NCBI GenBank assembly: GCA_964430505.1
Contig: CAYSGH010000014.1
Coordinates: 3,741-67,740, forward strand
Direction: 5' to 3'
Length of the DNA: 64,000 nucleotides
Source of the DNA: UBA6176 sp032119375
GTDB taxonomy: Bacteria > Verrucomicrobiota > Verrucomicrobiia > Limisphaerales > UBA9464
Position numbers and translations under genes: made by a program. Below, one piece after another: positions 1 to 7,421 of the stretch (its first letter is position 1; each line of letters begins with the position of its first letter). The notes under the pieces were generated by a model. The model did not search any database and was not told where the DNA came from. It was given only the letters and a program-made list of their open reading frames with translations.

Positions 1-1574
1 CGGTCGCACGCCAACGACCGGGGCTTGTTGAACTGCCCGGGCCCCACGCCCCGCGACCCAATGACCTCCGCCGCCTCGAACACCTTCGACTCCAACGCGA
101 CCCTGGGGCGAGCCTCGCCGCCCGAGCATCCCGCCAACACCAACGCCGCCACGCCCGCCACCCCGCTCATGCCCGCCCGACCGCGCCCGCGCAGCCAACG
201 CCATCCCGCCGTCGCGCCCGCCCACAACAACACCGGAGCCAACGCCATCCCCATGAGTGCAAGGCACAACGCGTTGACCTGCCCCGAATGACCGTAATGC
301 AGCAGGTTGAACACGCGCGCCGCCGCCGTCTCCATCCCCGGCGGCGTCACCAGCACCACCGTCTCCACGTCCCACATCGCCAGGACGAACGACGCCATCG
401 CCGCCGCCGCCGCCGCCGACCGCACCTGCGGCCAGGTCGCCAACCGCCAGGCCGTCCACCGCCCCGCCCCCGCCATCCGCAACGCCTCCCATGCCCGCGC
501 ATCCGCCGACCCCGCCGCCACCGACGCCATGGTCCACCCGACCGCCAGCAGGCGCGCCGTCATCAACGCCCACGGCACCACCGCCGTGTCCGCCAAGCCC
601 CGCCACGCGGGCCGCGCCAGCCAGGGCACCCAAGGCGTCGCCCACAGGATTCCCGGTGTCATGAACACCGCCCACGCCACCCAACGCCAGCGGCCTGCCC
701 TGCGGCATGAGGCCAAGGCCAATCCCAATCCCGCCACCGCCACGGCCACCGCCATGCCCAGGCCAGCCGAACCCGCCAACGCGCGGCCGCCCGCCCGCAG
801 GGCAGGCCCCCATTCATCCCAGGTTCGCGATGCACCCAACAGCCGCATCAACGGCAACCCAAGGCTCCCCGCCACCACCAACGCCCATCCCGTCGCGCTC
901 GCCCACCACCATCCACCGAGCCGCCCTCGCCATGCCCTTCCCTCCATGCCCGCGCCCGTCCATTCCCAACGTCCCGCGCCGCCCCGCGCCATCCATGCGG
1001 CCCCCAGCGCCATCAGCGTCAGCGGCAGGCCCGCCCACCACGCCGCGCCCACGTCCAGCTCGGTGTTGAACCGCACCCAGATCGATTCCGTCAGCACGCG
1101 CACCTGGAACAGGGTGGGAATGGAGAAGCTCGAAGCCGCCAACGCGGCCGCCACGCACGTGCCCGTGGCGAGCCCGCCCGCGATCATGGGCCACGCGACC
1201 CAGCGCAACACGGCCCAGCCGCGCAATCCCGGCAGCGCCTCCAGCGCCCCAGCCACCGACCCGCCCGCGCGCCCGGCTGCGAGCAACGCGGGCACCGGCC
1301 AGCCCAACGACGCCAACACCACGGCCGCCCATGGCAACATGGCCGTTGCCGAACGCTCGCCGCCCCAGGCCAGCCGCCACGCGGCGGACAACTCCAGCCA
1401 GACATTCGCCACGAGGAACGAAGGCAAGGCCAGCGTCCCCACGCATGCCGCCAGCCACAGCAGGCGGCCCCGGCGCCCCAGCCCGAGCCAGGTCACCACC
1501 GCCACCGCGCCCGCCACCCCTGCCATGCCCGCCGCCAACGCCGTCACCCACGCCGTGTTCCACAACGCGTTCAT
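1..1574 (-). CDS. Iron(III)-type ABC transporter permease, reading in frame into an NHL-like lipoprotein (partial at window edge)
   Basis: Inner-membrane permease of a ferric-iron-type importer (FbpB/ThiP class). The frame opens with MNALWNTAWVTALAAGMAG and holds many hydrophobic segments. It has two EAA-loop-like stretches, around EALPGLRGWAVLRW and EALRMAGAGRWTAWRL, as expected for a duplicated two-domain permease of about 500 residues. Its ATG overlaps the TGA of the upstream binding-protein gene (ATGA), so the two are probably translationally coupled. No stop occurs after the last membrane segment (FNLLHYGHSGQ...). The same frame runs through an ATG at 170 into MSGVAGVAALVLAGCSGG, a lipoprotein-like signal, and then GVGPGQFNKP, which resembles an NHL repeat, before leaving the window. 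It is either a true permease-NHL fusion or two genes sharing one frame without a stop. Permease assignment fairly sure; fusion unproven. Confidence 0.75.
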   Translation of the reverse strand, partial: MNALWNTAWVTALAAGMAGVAGAVAVVTWLGLGRRGRLLWLAACVGTLALPSFLVANVWLELSAAWRLAWGGERSATAMLPWAAVVLASLGWPVPALLAAGRAGGSVAGALEALPGLRGWAVLRWVAWPMIAGGLATGTCVAAALAASSFSIPTLFQVRVLTESIWVRFNTELDVGAAWWAGLPLTLMALGAAWMARGGAGRWEWTGAGMEGRAWRGRLGGWWWASATGWALVVAGSLGLPLMRLLGASRTWDEWGPALRAGGRALAGSAGLGMAVAVAVAGLGLALASCRRAGRWRWVAWAVFMTPGILWATPWVPWLARPAWRGLADTAVVPWALMTARLLAVGWTMASVAAGSADARAWEALRMAGAGRWTAWRLATWPQVRSAAAAAAMASFVLAMWDVETVVLVTPPGMETAAARVFNLLHYGHSGQVNALCLALMGMALAPVLLWAGATAGWRWLRGRGRAGMSGVAGVAALVLAGCSGGEARPRVALESKVFEAAEVIGSRGVGPGQFNKPRSLACD

Positions 1575-2473
1575 CGGCGAAACACCCCCTCCAGCCACCG
1601 CGTCGCCGGGGCCAGCCCCGCCAACACGGCGTCCCAGTCCGGCTCGAACCCCACGCGCGTCGGCGGCCCGGGATCCAGCGCCCCAGCCTCCACCAGGCGC
1701 GCCTCCACCGACGCCGACAGCAGGAACGCCGCCAGTCGCCGCGCCGGTGCGTCGGGCCCGGCCGGGGCCACGAGTGCCACCACGTTCGGGATCGTCATCA
1801 TGTCCTCGTGGACCTGCAGCGCCTCCACCGCCATTCCCTCGCGCCGGGCCACGCGAATGTCGTCCGAGTCCGTCCATCCCACGGTCGCCTCGCCCCGCGC
1901 CACGCGGCGGACGACGGTCGAGTTGCCGTCCTCCAGGAACGGCTGGTTGGCCGCCAGCGCGCGGCACCAGGCCTCGAACCGTTCCTCGCCCCATCGCGCG
2001 CGAAGGGCGTGGAAGTGCGTCGAGGTCGTCCCCATCAGCGGCACGGCCAGCGACACGCGCCCCTTCCATCGGGCGTTGGTGAGCTCGACCAACGACGCCG
2101 GGCGCGAATCCGGTGGCAGTGCGGCGGGGACGACCAGCCGCCGCGTCCGCCGTCCGAACGCCTTCCAAGCCGGTGCACCGGGTGCGAGCTGGTTGGTGCC
2201 GAAGACGCCCGCCGCCGCAAGCTGCCGCACCCGCATGTCCTCGTTGCCCCAGAACACGTCGGCGCGCGGATGTGCCTTCTCCGCCAGCAGGCGGTTGGCG
2301 AGGCCCACCGTCTTGGTGGCCTCGCTGTCGAAGACGGCGCGAACCTCGATGCCGGTGTCGCGGGTGAACTCCGCCAGCAATCCTTCGGCGAAGGGTTGGT
2401 CCTGCGAGCAATACAACGTCACCGAACCCGACGGAGTCCGCCCGCAGCCCGTGATCAGGCCCAGCCAAGCCAT
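1571..2473 (-). CDS. Extracellular iron(III)-type substrate-binding lipoprotein of ABC importer
   Basis: Periplasmic solute-binding protein family 1, resembling ferric-iron binding proteins (FbpA/AfuA). The body starts at a lipobox-like LGLITGC and continues with GSVTLYCSQDQPFAEGLL, the typical first strand of the family. LAEKAHPRADVFWGNE and a later hinge region (VGWTDSDDIRVA) are also characteristic. The frame is open further upstream to 2689, but that extension crosses a palindromic intergenic repeat (2533-2622), so I place the start at the ATG at 2473. This leaves an unusually short signal (Cys at residue 10), so a non-ATG start slightly upstream is possible. Mature length of about 290-300 residues is near the family norm. 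The next gene, the permease, overlaps by four bases. No ATPase gene is seen in the window. Confidence 0.8.
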   Translation of the reverse strand: MAWLGLITGCGRTPSGSVTLYCSQDQPFAEGLLAEFTRDTGIEVRAVFDSEATKTVGLANRLLAEKAHPRADVFWGNEDMRVRQLAAAGVFGTNQLAPGAPAWKAFGRRTRRLVVPAALPPDSRPASLVELTNARWKGRVSLAVPLMGTTSTHFHALRARWGEERFEAWCRALAANQPFLEDGNSTVVRRVARGEATVGWTDSDDIRVARREGMAVEALQVHEDMMTIPNVVALVAPAGPDAPARRLAAFLLSASVEARLVEAGALDPGPPTRVGFEPDWDAVLAGLAPATRWLEGVFRR

Positions 2474-2532
2474 GAAAACAACGACGGCGGTCCACCGCGC
2501 GCACGAGGCACCCTCCTTGGTGGTGATCCCCC

Positions 2533-2622
2533 CTGTAGGCCGCGTGCCCCCACGCGGCGCATCCCCTCGACATTCCCACCGTCCGATGTCCGGTCCGCCG
2601 GGTGAGGGCACCCGGCCTACAG
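2533..2622. repeat. Composite palindromic intergenic repeat, copy 1
   Basis: The outer 10-base arms CTGTAGGCCG and CGGCCTACAG are perfect inverted repeats. Each arm continues into its own smaller palindrome (GCCGCGT...ACGCGGC on the left, CCGGGT...ACCCGG on the right). The two half-elements are separated by a variable spacer. A second copy with the same outer arms lies at 45998-46074. The arrangement resembles REP/BIME-type repeats. It lies upstream of the binding-protein gene. Confidence 0.75.
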
Positions 2623-2701
2623 AGCCGCATGAAGCCCCGGGCATTGGGACAAGGCCTGCAAATCGCGCGCGGGTGGTGGCGGTTGGCATTCCCGGCCCGG
2701 G

Positions 2702-4642
2702 CTACTTCTTGAGGTCGTCGAAGTAGTCGCGCACGGCGTTCTTGTAGGCCTTGGGCACCTGCTCCTGGCTGAGGGCGGCCTGGGCCTCGGACTGGGCGGC
2801 GGCGACGGCCTCGTTGAACTGGACGCGGCTCTCGCCCTTGATGCTGACGCCCTTGAGGGTGATGGACGGCATTGCGCCGCCGGGTTGCATCTGCCCCTTC
2901 ACCTTGGTGGGCACGAGCGTGTCGGGGGTGTTGATGTCGCGGTCCGTGTTTCCGCGGCCCGCTTGGTCGGGGCGATTGATCCCGCTGTTGTCCCAGAGGT
3001 CGGAGATTTCGTCGGGCATCGACCAGGCGTCGTTGTCGGACCAGGTCCCGACGCCCTTGCCGCCCTTGCTGCCCTTGCTGCTGGCGGTGGAGGAGCCGGG
3101 CTTGCCGTTGCCCCAGCACTGGCCGTTGCCGATGCATTGGCCGGCCTTCTGGAGGCTTTGCATGGCCGACATCATCGCCTGGGCGTCGCCCATCTGCTCC
3201 ATGAGTTCCTTCAGCTCCTTCTCGGCCTGGGCGAGGTTCTCGGCTCCCTGCTTCTTGTCGCCCGACTGCGTCTTCTGCGCGGCCTTGCGGAGCAACTCGC
3301 CCACCTTGCCGTATTGGTCGCCGGCCTTGGCGGCCTGCGCGGCCTCCTTCGCGATCTTCTGCAACTGCTCGCCGGAGATGTTCCCCATCTGCATCTGCTC
3401 GATCATCTTGCGGAGCGTGTCGGCGGCGGCCTCGGCCTGGCCGTTCTGCAACTGCTCCGCGAGGTCCTTGCCCAGCCGGTCCGCCTGGGACTGCATCTGG
3501 GCGAGCTGCTTGGCCATGTCGGCCAGCTTGTCCAGCTCGCGCTCGGCCATCCCGAGGTCCTTCATGAACTGGTCCACGTTGGCATTGCGCAGGGCCTCGG
3601 CGGCGTCCGCGAGGTTCTTCTCCAGGGACGCGTCCATGCCCTCGGCCTGGCGGGAAAGCTCCGACAACGACTTGGCTAGTTGCTGGCGGGCTTCCTCGGC
3701 GGCGGCCCCCTTCTTCTCGGCAAGGCCCTTGGCCTCCTCCTTGAGCTTCTCAAGGTCCTTTTGAAGATCCTTCAACGCCTCGCCCTTGGCCGCCTTGTCA
3801 CCGAGCGCCTTCGACAGGGCATCCATCTTCTGCTGCAACGAGGACGCCGACTCGCGGCTGTTGCTCCCGGTGTTGCGGGCCGCCTTCTCCAGCCGACGCA
3901 ACGCCGGGTTCTTGGCCAGGTCCAGCGCCTGCTGCTTCATCTGCTCCGTCGCCTTCGCGATGTCCCGCAACGCATCGTCGCGCGTCAGCTTCGCGGATTG
4001 CAGCCGCTCGCCGAGCTGCTGGACGTCCTCCATCGCCTTCTGGGTCGATTCGAGCGCCGGCTTCTTCTCCGCGACCTGGCGCTTGGTCACCTGGACGAGG
4101 TTGCGGCCGGTGTCCTTGATGACGGCGGCGTCCTGGGCCGCCTGGGCTTGCTTGGGACTACGAAGCTCGGGCGCGAACCCCACCCCCGCTCCCAACGCCA
4201 GCACCGCCACCACCCAACGCGAGAAGCCCGGCACCCGCATCGGCAACACCCGCGACGGCTGCACCGTCCGCGCCGCCGCCGTGGCGTCCGCCAGCACCAG
4301 CTCGGACCAACGGCCGCCCTCGCCCTTGCGGCTCAGCTCCAAGGCCGTTCCCAGCCGCTCCTTGAGGCCCGCCCGAAGGTCCAGAAAGCGGGCCGCCTCC
4401 TCGGCGGTCAACCCGCGCGCCGCACCCCATGCAACGCCCGCCGCCACGCACGTCACGCCGATCAACGCCGCCACGTCCACGACCACCGGCGGAACGGGCG
4501 CGAGCTTGAACAACGCCAGCCCCAGCAGGTAGGCCACGCCGCCCGCCAGCAGGCCGCGCCACAGGCCGTTCCATGCCCGGACCCAACGCGCCCGCGCGGC
4601 CGTGCGACTCAGGGTGTGTTGCAGGAATTGGAGGTCGCTCAT
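2702..4642 (-). CDS. Membrane-anchored long coiled-coil protein
   Basis: A 646-residue protein starting MSDLQFLQHTLSRTAARARW. Three hydrophobic segments lie near residues 25-50, 55-80 and 135-155. A very long Ala/Lys/Glu/Gln-rich coiled coil follows (about 165-530), then a Gly/Ser-rich linker with three Cys-containing motifs (QCIGNGQCWGNG), and a C-terminal tail ending AVRDYFDDLKK. Similar tails end large membrane coiled-coil proteins of the DUF4175 type near MoxR/BatA loci in related bacteria, but no MoxR or Bat gene is visible here. The start at 4642 was chosen because upstream sequence is low-complexity and encodes no plausible protein. Function unknown; it may be an envelope scaffold. The FmdB gene lies 80 bases upstream in the same direction. 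Confidence 0.8.
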   Translation of the reverse strand: MSDLQFLQHTLSRTAARARWVRAWNGLWRGLLAGGVAYLLGLALFKLAPVPPVVVDVAALIGVTCVAAGVAWGAARGLTAEEAARFLDLRAGLKERLGTALELSRKGEGGRWSELVLADATAAARTVQPSRVLPMRVPGFSRWVVAVLALGAGVGFAPELRSPKQAQAAQDAAVIKDTGRNLVQVTKRQVAEKKPALESTQKAMEDVQQLGERLQSAKLTRDDALRDIAKATEQMKQQALDLAKNPALRRLEKAARNTGSNSRESASSLQQKMDALSKALGDKAAKGEALKDLQKDLEKLKEEAKGLAEKKGAAAEEARQQLAKSLSELSRQAEGMDASLEKNLADAAEALRNANVDQFMKDLGMAERELDKLADMAKQLAQMQSQADRLGKDLAEQLQNGQAEAAADTLRKMIEQMQMGNISGEQLQKIAKEAAQAAKAGDQYGKVGELLRKAAQKTQSGDKKQGAENLAQAEKELKELMEQMGDAQAMMSAMQSLQKAGQCIGNGQCWGNGKPGSSTASSKGSKGGKGVGTWSDNDAWSMPDEISDLWDNSGINRPDQAGRGNTDRDINTPDTLVPTKVKGQMQPGGAMPSITLKGVSIKGESRVQFNEAVAAAQSEAQAALSQEQVPKAYKNAVRDYFDDLKK

Positions 4643-4690
4643 GGGCGGCAGGAGTTGAATGGGCGAAGGGGGGAGGGGGAAGGGGGAAGG

Positions 4691-4718
4691 GCGAGCGGCG
4701 AGCGGCGAGCGGCGAGCG
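4691..4718. repeat. Short tandem repeat, four copies of a 7-base unit
   Basis: Four exact copies of GCGAGCG lie head to tail in the gap between the coiled-coil gene and the FmdB gene, directly after a G/A-rich tract. Related GGGGAGCG tracts recur in other gaps (for example near 34340), so this looks like a local low-complexity habit of the genome. Confidence 0.7.
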
Positions 4719-4722
4719 GTGG

Positions 4723-4968
4723 TTATTGGCGTTCGTATTCGCCCTTGGAGGTGCGCTTGAGGACGGTGAAGCCGGCCTTCTTGGCGTCGGTGATCGAGAG
4801 CGGCTTCATGATCGACGGGGTGTTGAAGCTGGAGATGACCTTGCGGATGGGCCGACGGCAGGCTGGGCAGGCGTTCAACGCCGGGGCGGTCACCGGCCTG
4901 CGCAACGTGAAGCGACCGCCACAGGCCGCGCAGTCGCCATCGCAAAGCTCGTATTCGTAGAGGGGCAT
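4723..4968 (-). CDS. FmdB-family zinc ribbon protein
   Basis: An 81-residue protein beginning MPLYEYELCDGDCAACGG. Two Cys pairs (CDGDCAAC near residues 9-16 and CPAC at 34-37) make a small zinc ribbon. The tail SITDAKKAGFTVLKRTSKGEY is typical of FmdB/CxxC-CxxC-SSSS proteins. These are named from a formamidase regulator, but most have no tested role, so no function is assigned. The ATG at 4968 gives the exact family N-terminus. The longer open frame upstream is not conserved in character. It is followed on the same strand by the coiled-coil gene; the 248-base gap behind it holds no gene that I can see. Confidence 0.85.
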   Translation of the reverse strand: MPLYEYELCDGDCAACGGRFTLRRPVTAPALNACPACRRPIRKVISSFNTPSIMKPLSITDAKKAGFTVLKRTSKGEYERQ

Positions 4969-5216
4969 GACTTCGCTCGTCGTGGGCACGCTGCGCCCGT
5001 TGCCATCCCCGGGCAAGCCCTCTGTCGGTGCAGGGGAGGCCCGCCTTCCTGTGGCAGACGACCTACCCATCGGCCTCCCGCCCATGGAGGTCGGGACGGG
5101 CGTTCACGACGCCCGCCCGATCCCGTGGCGGAGACGCTGCCCAGATCCTGTCAACCGTTGCGGGGCCCCCGGCGGGCGGTTCGCTCGCGACGGCCGGATG
5201 CGGGCCGGGCGGTGGA

Positions 5217-5483
5217 TTACTTGGCCGCCGCAGCGCCGATGCCGCCCAGCACGGCCATCGCGATGCCGCCAACCACGAAGAGCGCGGACAGCGCCACCGA
5301 GATGATCCCAAGGATCTTGCCAACGTTCGTGAGGTTTTGGCCGGCCGGGTCCATCTCGCCAGCGGCCATCGCCTTCAGGTCGTTCTTGCCCATGATCCAA
5401 GCAGGAATGCCGGTGAAAATGCCGCACATGACGAGGCCGAGGATGCCGAGAATCAAAATGAGGGTGCCGCGATGGGGTTTCAT
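5217..5483 (-). CDS. Small DUF4190-like membrane protein
   Basis: An 88-residue protein with two hydrophobic segments, one at about residues 7-30 (LILILGILGLVMCGIFTGI) and one at 55-85. A short polar stretch between them contains WIMGKNDLKAM. This layout (hydrophobic segment, GIPAWIMG.xDL, second segment) matches DUF4190 domains, which are small inner-membrane proteins of unknown function. The start ATG sits about 100 bases downstream of the end of the pseudopilin gene on the same strand. A shared transcript is possible but not shown. Confidence 0.75.
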   Translation of the reverse strand: MKPHRGTLILILGILGLVMCGIFTGIPAWIMGKNDLKAMAAGEMDPAGQNLTNVGKILGIISVALSALFVVGGIAMAVLGGIGAAAAK

Positions 5484-5582
5484 GGGATAGAGATGAAAGA
5501 CTTGCTACGGCAACAATGCCGCAGGGTTGAGGTTCGGATTGCAAGCCCAATGTCCCCCTGGCCGCACCGTACCACCGCTCGC

Positions 5583-6296
5583 CTATCGCGTCGGCACCCG
5601 CTCGGGATCGCGGTAGAACCGCTCGAAGCTCCACTTCCCCGACGAGAGCTTGGGTCCCATGAGGACGTTCGAGACGGAGTTTTCCACGTGGCCGTCGGCG
5701 TAGGAAACGGTCTCGCGCTTGAGGTGGCGAAACTGGAGGATGAAGAGGTCCTCGTAGGCGAAGAGCATGGAGCCCCAGCCTTCGCCGGGGTTGGAGACGC
5801 CGCCGAAGGCATAGGAGGCCTTTTGGTCGCGGATCTCGGTGAGGGCGACGACGCCGCTGGGGTTGCGAAGGGTTTCGGGCCGAACGGAGAAGCCGAGGGC
5901 CATGATGCCGGTCTGGCGCGGGTTGCCCTCCGATTGCTGGCCGTTCTCGATGTTGGCGTTGGCCCAGTAGTGTCGTTTCCCAAACTTGTGGCTGGGACAG
6001 ACGAGGAGGTTGGTGATGCCGCCAAAGGGGATGACCTGCTCGTCCCAGGTGACATAGCCCTTGGTGACCCGCGGCGTGCTCATGGAACCGCACGGCAGGA
6101 AGCCCCGGTGATCGCCCACGTACATCGTCGCGGCGAGCAGGAGCTGGCGACAGTTGTTGAAGCACCGCGTCTTGCGGGCCTGCTCCTTCGCCGTGGCCAA
6201 CGCCGGCAGCAACAGGCTCGCCAACACCGCAATGATGGCGATCACCACCAGCAACTCGATCAACGTGAACGCCCCGGCGCGCCACGTCGGCTTCAT
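5583..6296 (-). CDS. Type II secretion/type IV pilus-like pseudopilin with C-terminal beta domain
   Basis: A 237-residue protein. Residues 1-9 are a short positive leader followed by FTLIELLVVIAIIAVLASL, the class III prepilin signal. Glu14 would be at +5 if the peptidase cleaves after Ala9 (an A instead of the usual G at -1). The C-terminal half contains SYADGHVE, the 'processing-associated H-X9-DG'-like segment common in Verrucomicrobiota/Planctomycetota pseudopilins. An upstream in-frame ATG at 6305 is an alternative start; neither has a clear Shine-Dalgarno. GspE/GspF-like genes that could drive export lie far away at 54.4-57.3 kb. The restriction-type fragment is divergent. Confidence 0.85.
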   Translation of the reverse strand: MKPTWRAGAFTLIELLVVIAIIAVLASLLLPALATAKEQARKTRCFNNCRQLLLAATMYVGDHRGFLPCGSMSTPRVTKGYVTWDEQVIPFGGITNLLVCPSHKFGKRHYWANANIENGQQSEGNPRQTGIMALGFSVRPETLRNPSGVVALTEIRDQKASYAFGGVSNPGEGWGSMLFAYEDLFILQFRHLKRETVSYADGHVENSVSNVLMGPKLSSGKWSFERFYRDPERVPTR

Positions 6297-6488
6297 GGGT
6301 CTCATGCAGGGATGGATGCATCCTGCGCCGCGGCGGACCCCACTTGCAATCCCCCTTGCCACCCCGCTCGGCAAAACGGGCGACCAAGGCTTCAGACCGA
6401 GACATTGCCCGCATCCCCGCCCCTCGCCCCTCGCCCCCCGCTCCCCGCTCTTGCCCCGTCTCCGCCCCGACCGGCACCCTCCTCCTCC

Positions 6489-7016
6489 ATGGCCGCCCTG
6501 GGCACCTTCGAGCACTTCGAGACCGAGCTCGCCCAGCTCGTCGAGCAGTTCGGAGACCGCATCGTCGAGTACAAGGGCCCCGCCTACGACGAGGCCAACG
6601 TCCGCAAGGACTTCCTCGACCCCCTCTTCCGCGCCCTCGGCTGGGACATGGACAACCGCGCCGGCCTCATCCCGCGCGACCGCCAGGTCGAGATCGAGAG
6701 CCGCACCGCCGTCGGCGGACGCCATCGCCGCGCCGACTACCTCTTCCGCGTCGCCGGGCGCGAGCGCTTCGTCTGCGAGGCCAAGAAGCCCTCCGTCGAG
6801 CTCGACTTCCGCCACGCCTTCCAGGCCAAGCGCTACGCCTGGAACAAGGGCCTCCCCGTCGCCCTCCTCACCGACTTCGAGCACCTCAAGGTCTTCGTCG
6901 TCGGCGGACGCCCCGTCCCCGACCCACCCGACGTCGGCCTCTGGAGGACGTGGGACTTCCGCTCCTTCCCCGCCGCCGCGCGCGAGATCCAGACCGGGCA
7001 AAGGGGTCAGATCTGA
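6489..7016 (+). pseudogene. Truncated N-terminal fragment of a restriction-modification (HsdR_N/type IIG-like) protein
   Basis: About 170 residues starting MAALGTFEHFETELAQLVEQ are kept. They carry a nuclease-like core: the acidic residue in RADYLFRVAG followed by FVCEAKKPS gives a PD-(D/E)XK pattern (D...ExK), and NVRKDFLDPLFRALGWD is typical of the N-terminal domain of Eco57I-like type IIG and related restriction enzymes. The family is normally near 1000 residues with a methyltransferase domain. Here the frame enters the left inverted repeat of an IS element at 6997 and stops inside it at 7016. No continuation of the gene is found right of the IS, so the rest was deleted, not just interrupted. 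Nuclease activity is unlikely. Confidence 0.75.
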
Positions 7017-7031
7017 ATGGCGCTTACTTAA
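6997..7031 (+). repeat. Left terminal inverted repeat of the IS
   Basis: Exactly matches the reverse complement of 8877-8911. It contains the internal palindrome TCAGATCTGA and the stop codons of the flanking fragment (TGA) and of the companion gene (TAA, read from the minus strand). Confidence 0.9.
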
Positions 7032-7359
7032 CGCCTAAAACTCTCTTGGTCAGCGGCTTGCGACGGCGGACATCCGGCAGGCTCCCGAAGATGCGCAGGC
7101 GCGTCAGTTGCTGCATCCGTCCCAGGATCGCCTCCACCTCCCGCCAGCCTTCGATCGCCTCCCGCATCGCCTCGTACTGCTCCCGCGACAGCGCCACCGA
7201 CACCGTCTTGCCCTTCTCCTTCCGAGTCCACTGGTAGCAGGGCCCCCCGGCTCCCGGCCCTCGATCCTGCACATAGCCCGCGCTCATCCACCCGCTCCGG
7301 GCAAGCCGCCCCCTCAGTTCCTCATACTCCCGGCCAATCGCCTCCAAGTCCGCCTTCAT
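7024..7359 (-). CDS. IS companion protein, DUF6788-like
   Basis: A 111-residue basic protein starting MKADLEAIGREYEELRGR. A central segment CYQWTRKEKGKTVSVALS is followed by REQYEAMREAIEGW and a helical, Arg/Lys-rich tail. This pattern resembles DUF6788, a small family often encoded beside transposases; I recall the family but cannot search for it here. It lies inside the inverted repeats and is transcribed away from the transposase, so it belongs to the element. Helix-rich and basic, it could bind DNA (an accessory or regulator of transposition). That role is inference only. Confidence 0.6.
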   Translation of the reverse strand: MKADLEAIGREYEELRGRLARSGWMSAGYVQDRGPGAGGPCYQWTRKEKGKTVSVALSREQYEAMREAIEGWREVEAILGRMQQLTRLRIFGSLPDVRRRKPLTKRVLGVK

Positions 7360-7395
7360 CCAGCCCAGCGTGACCCTCCCCGCCCTCGCGGGTCA

Positions 7396-7421
7396 ATAGG
7401 GCGGTAGTACTACCGCCCTAT
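7396..7421. promoter_or_regulatory. Perfect 26-base palindrome between the two IS genes
   Basis: The half-site ATAGGGCGGTAGT is followed directly by its exact reverse complement. The right half ends on the first two bases of the transposase ATG (7420-7422), and the palindrome lies 37 bases from the companion gene's start. The position suits an operator or a translation-blocking hairpin in the transposase mRNA leader. No protein partner is known. Confidence 0.6.

Noticed and set aside
4643..4945. N-terminal extension of the coiled-coil protein
   Set aside because: It runs through the low-complexity repeat tract and the FmdB gene in another frame; the real start is at 4642.
5028..6488. Plus-strand extension of the restriction-type fragment
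   Set aside because: Antisense to the pseudopilin and DUF4190 genes; family similarity starts only at 6489.
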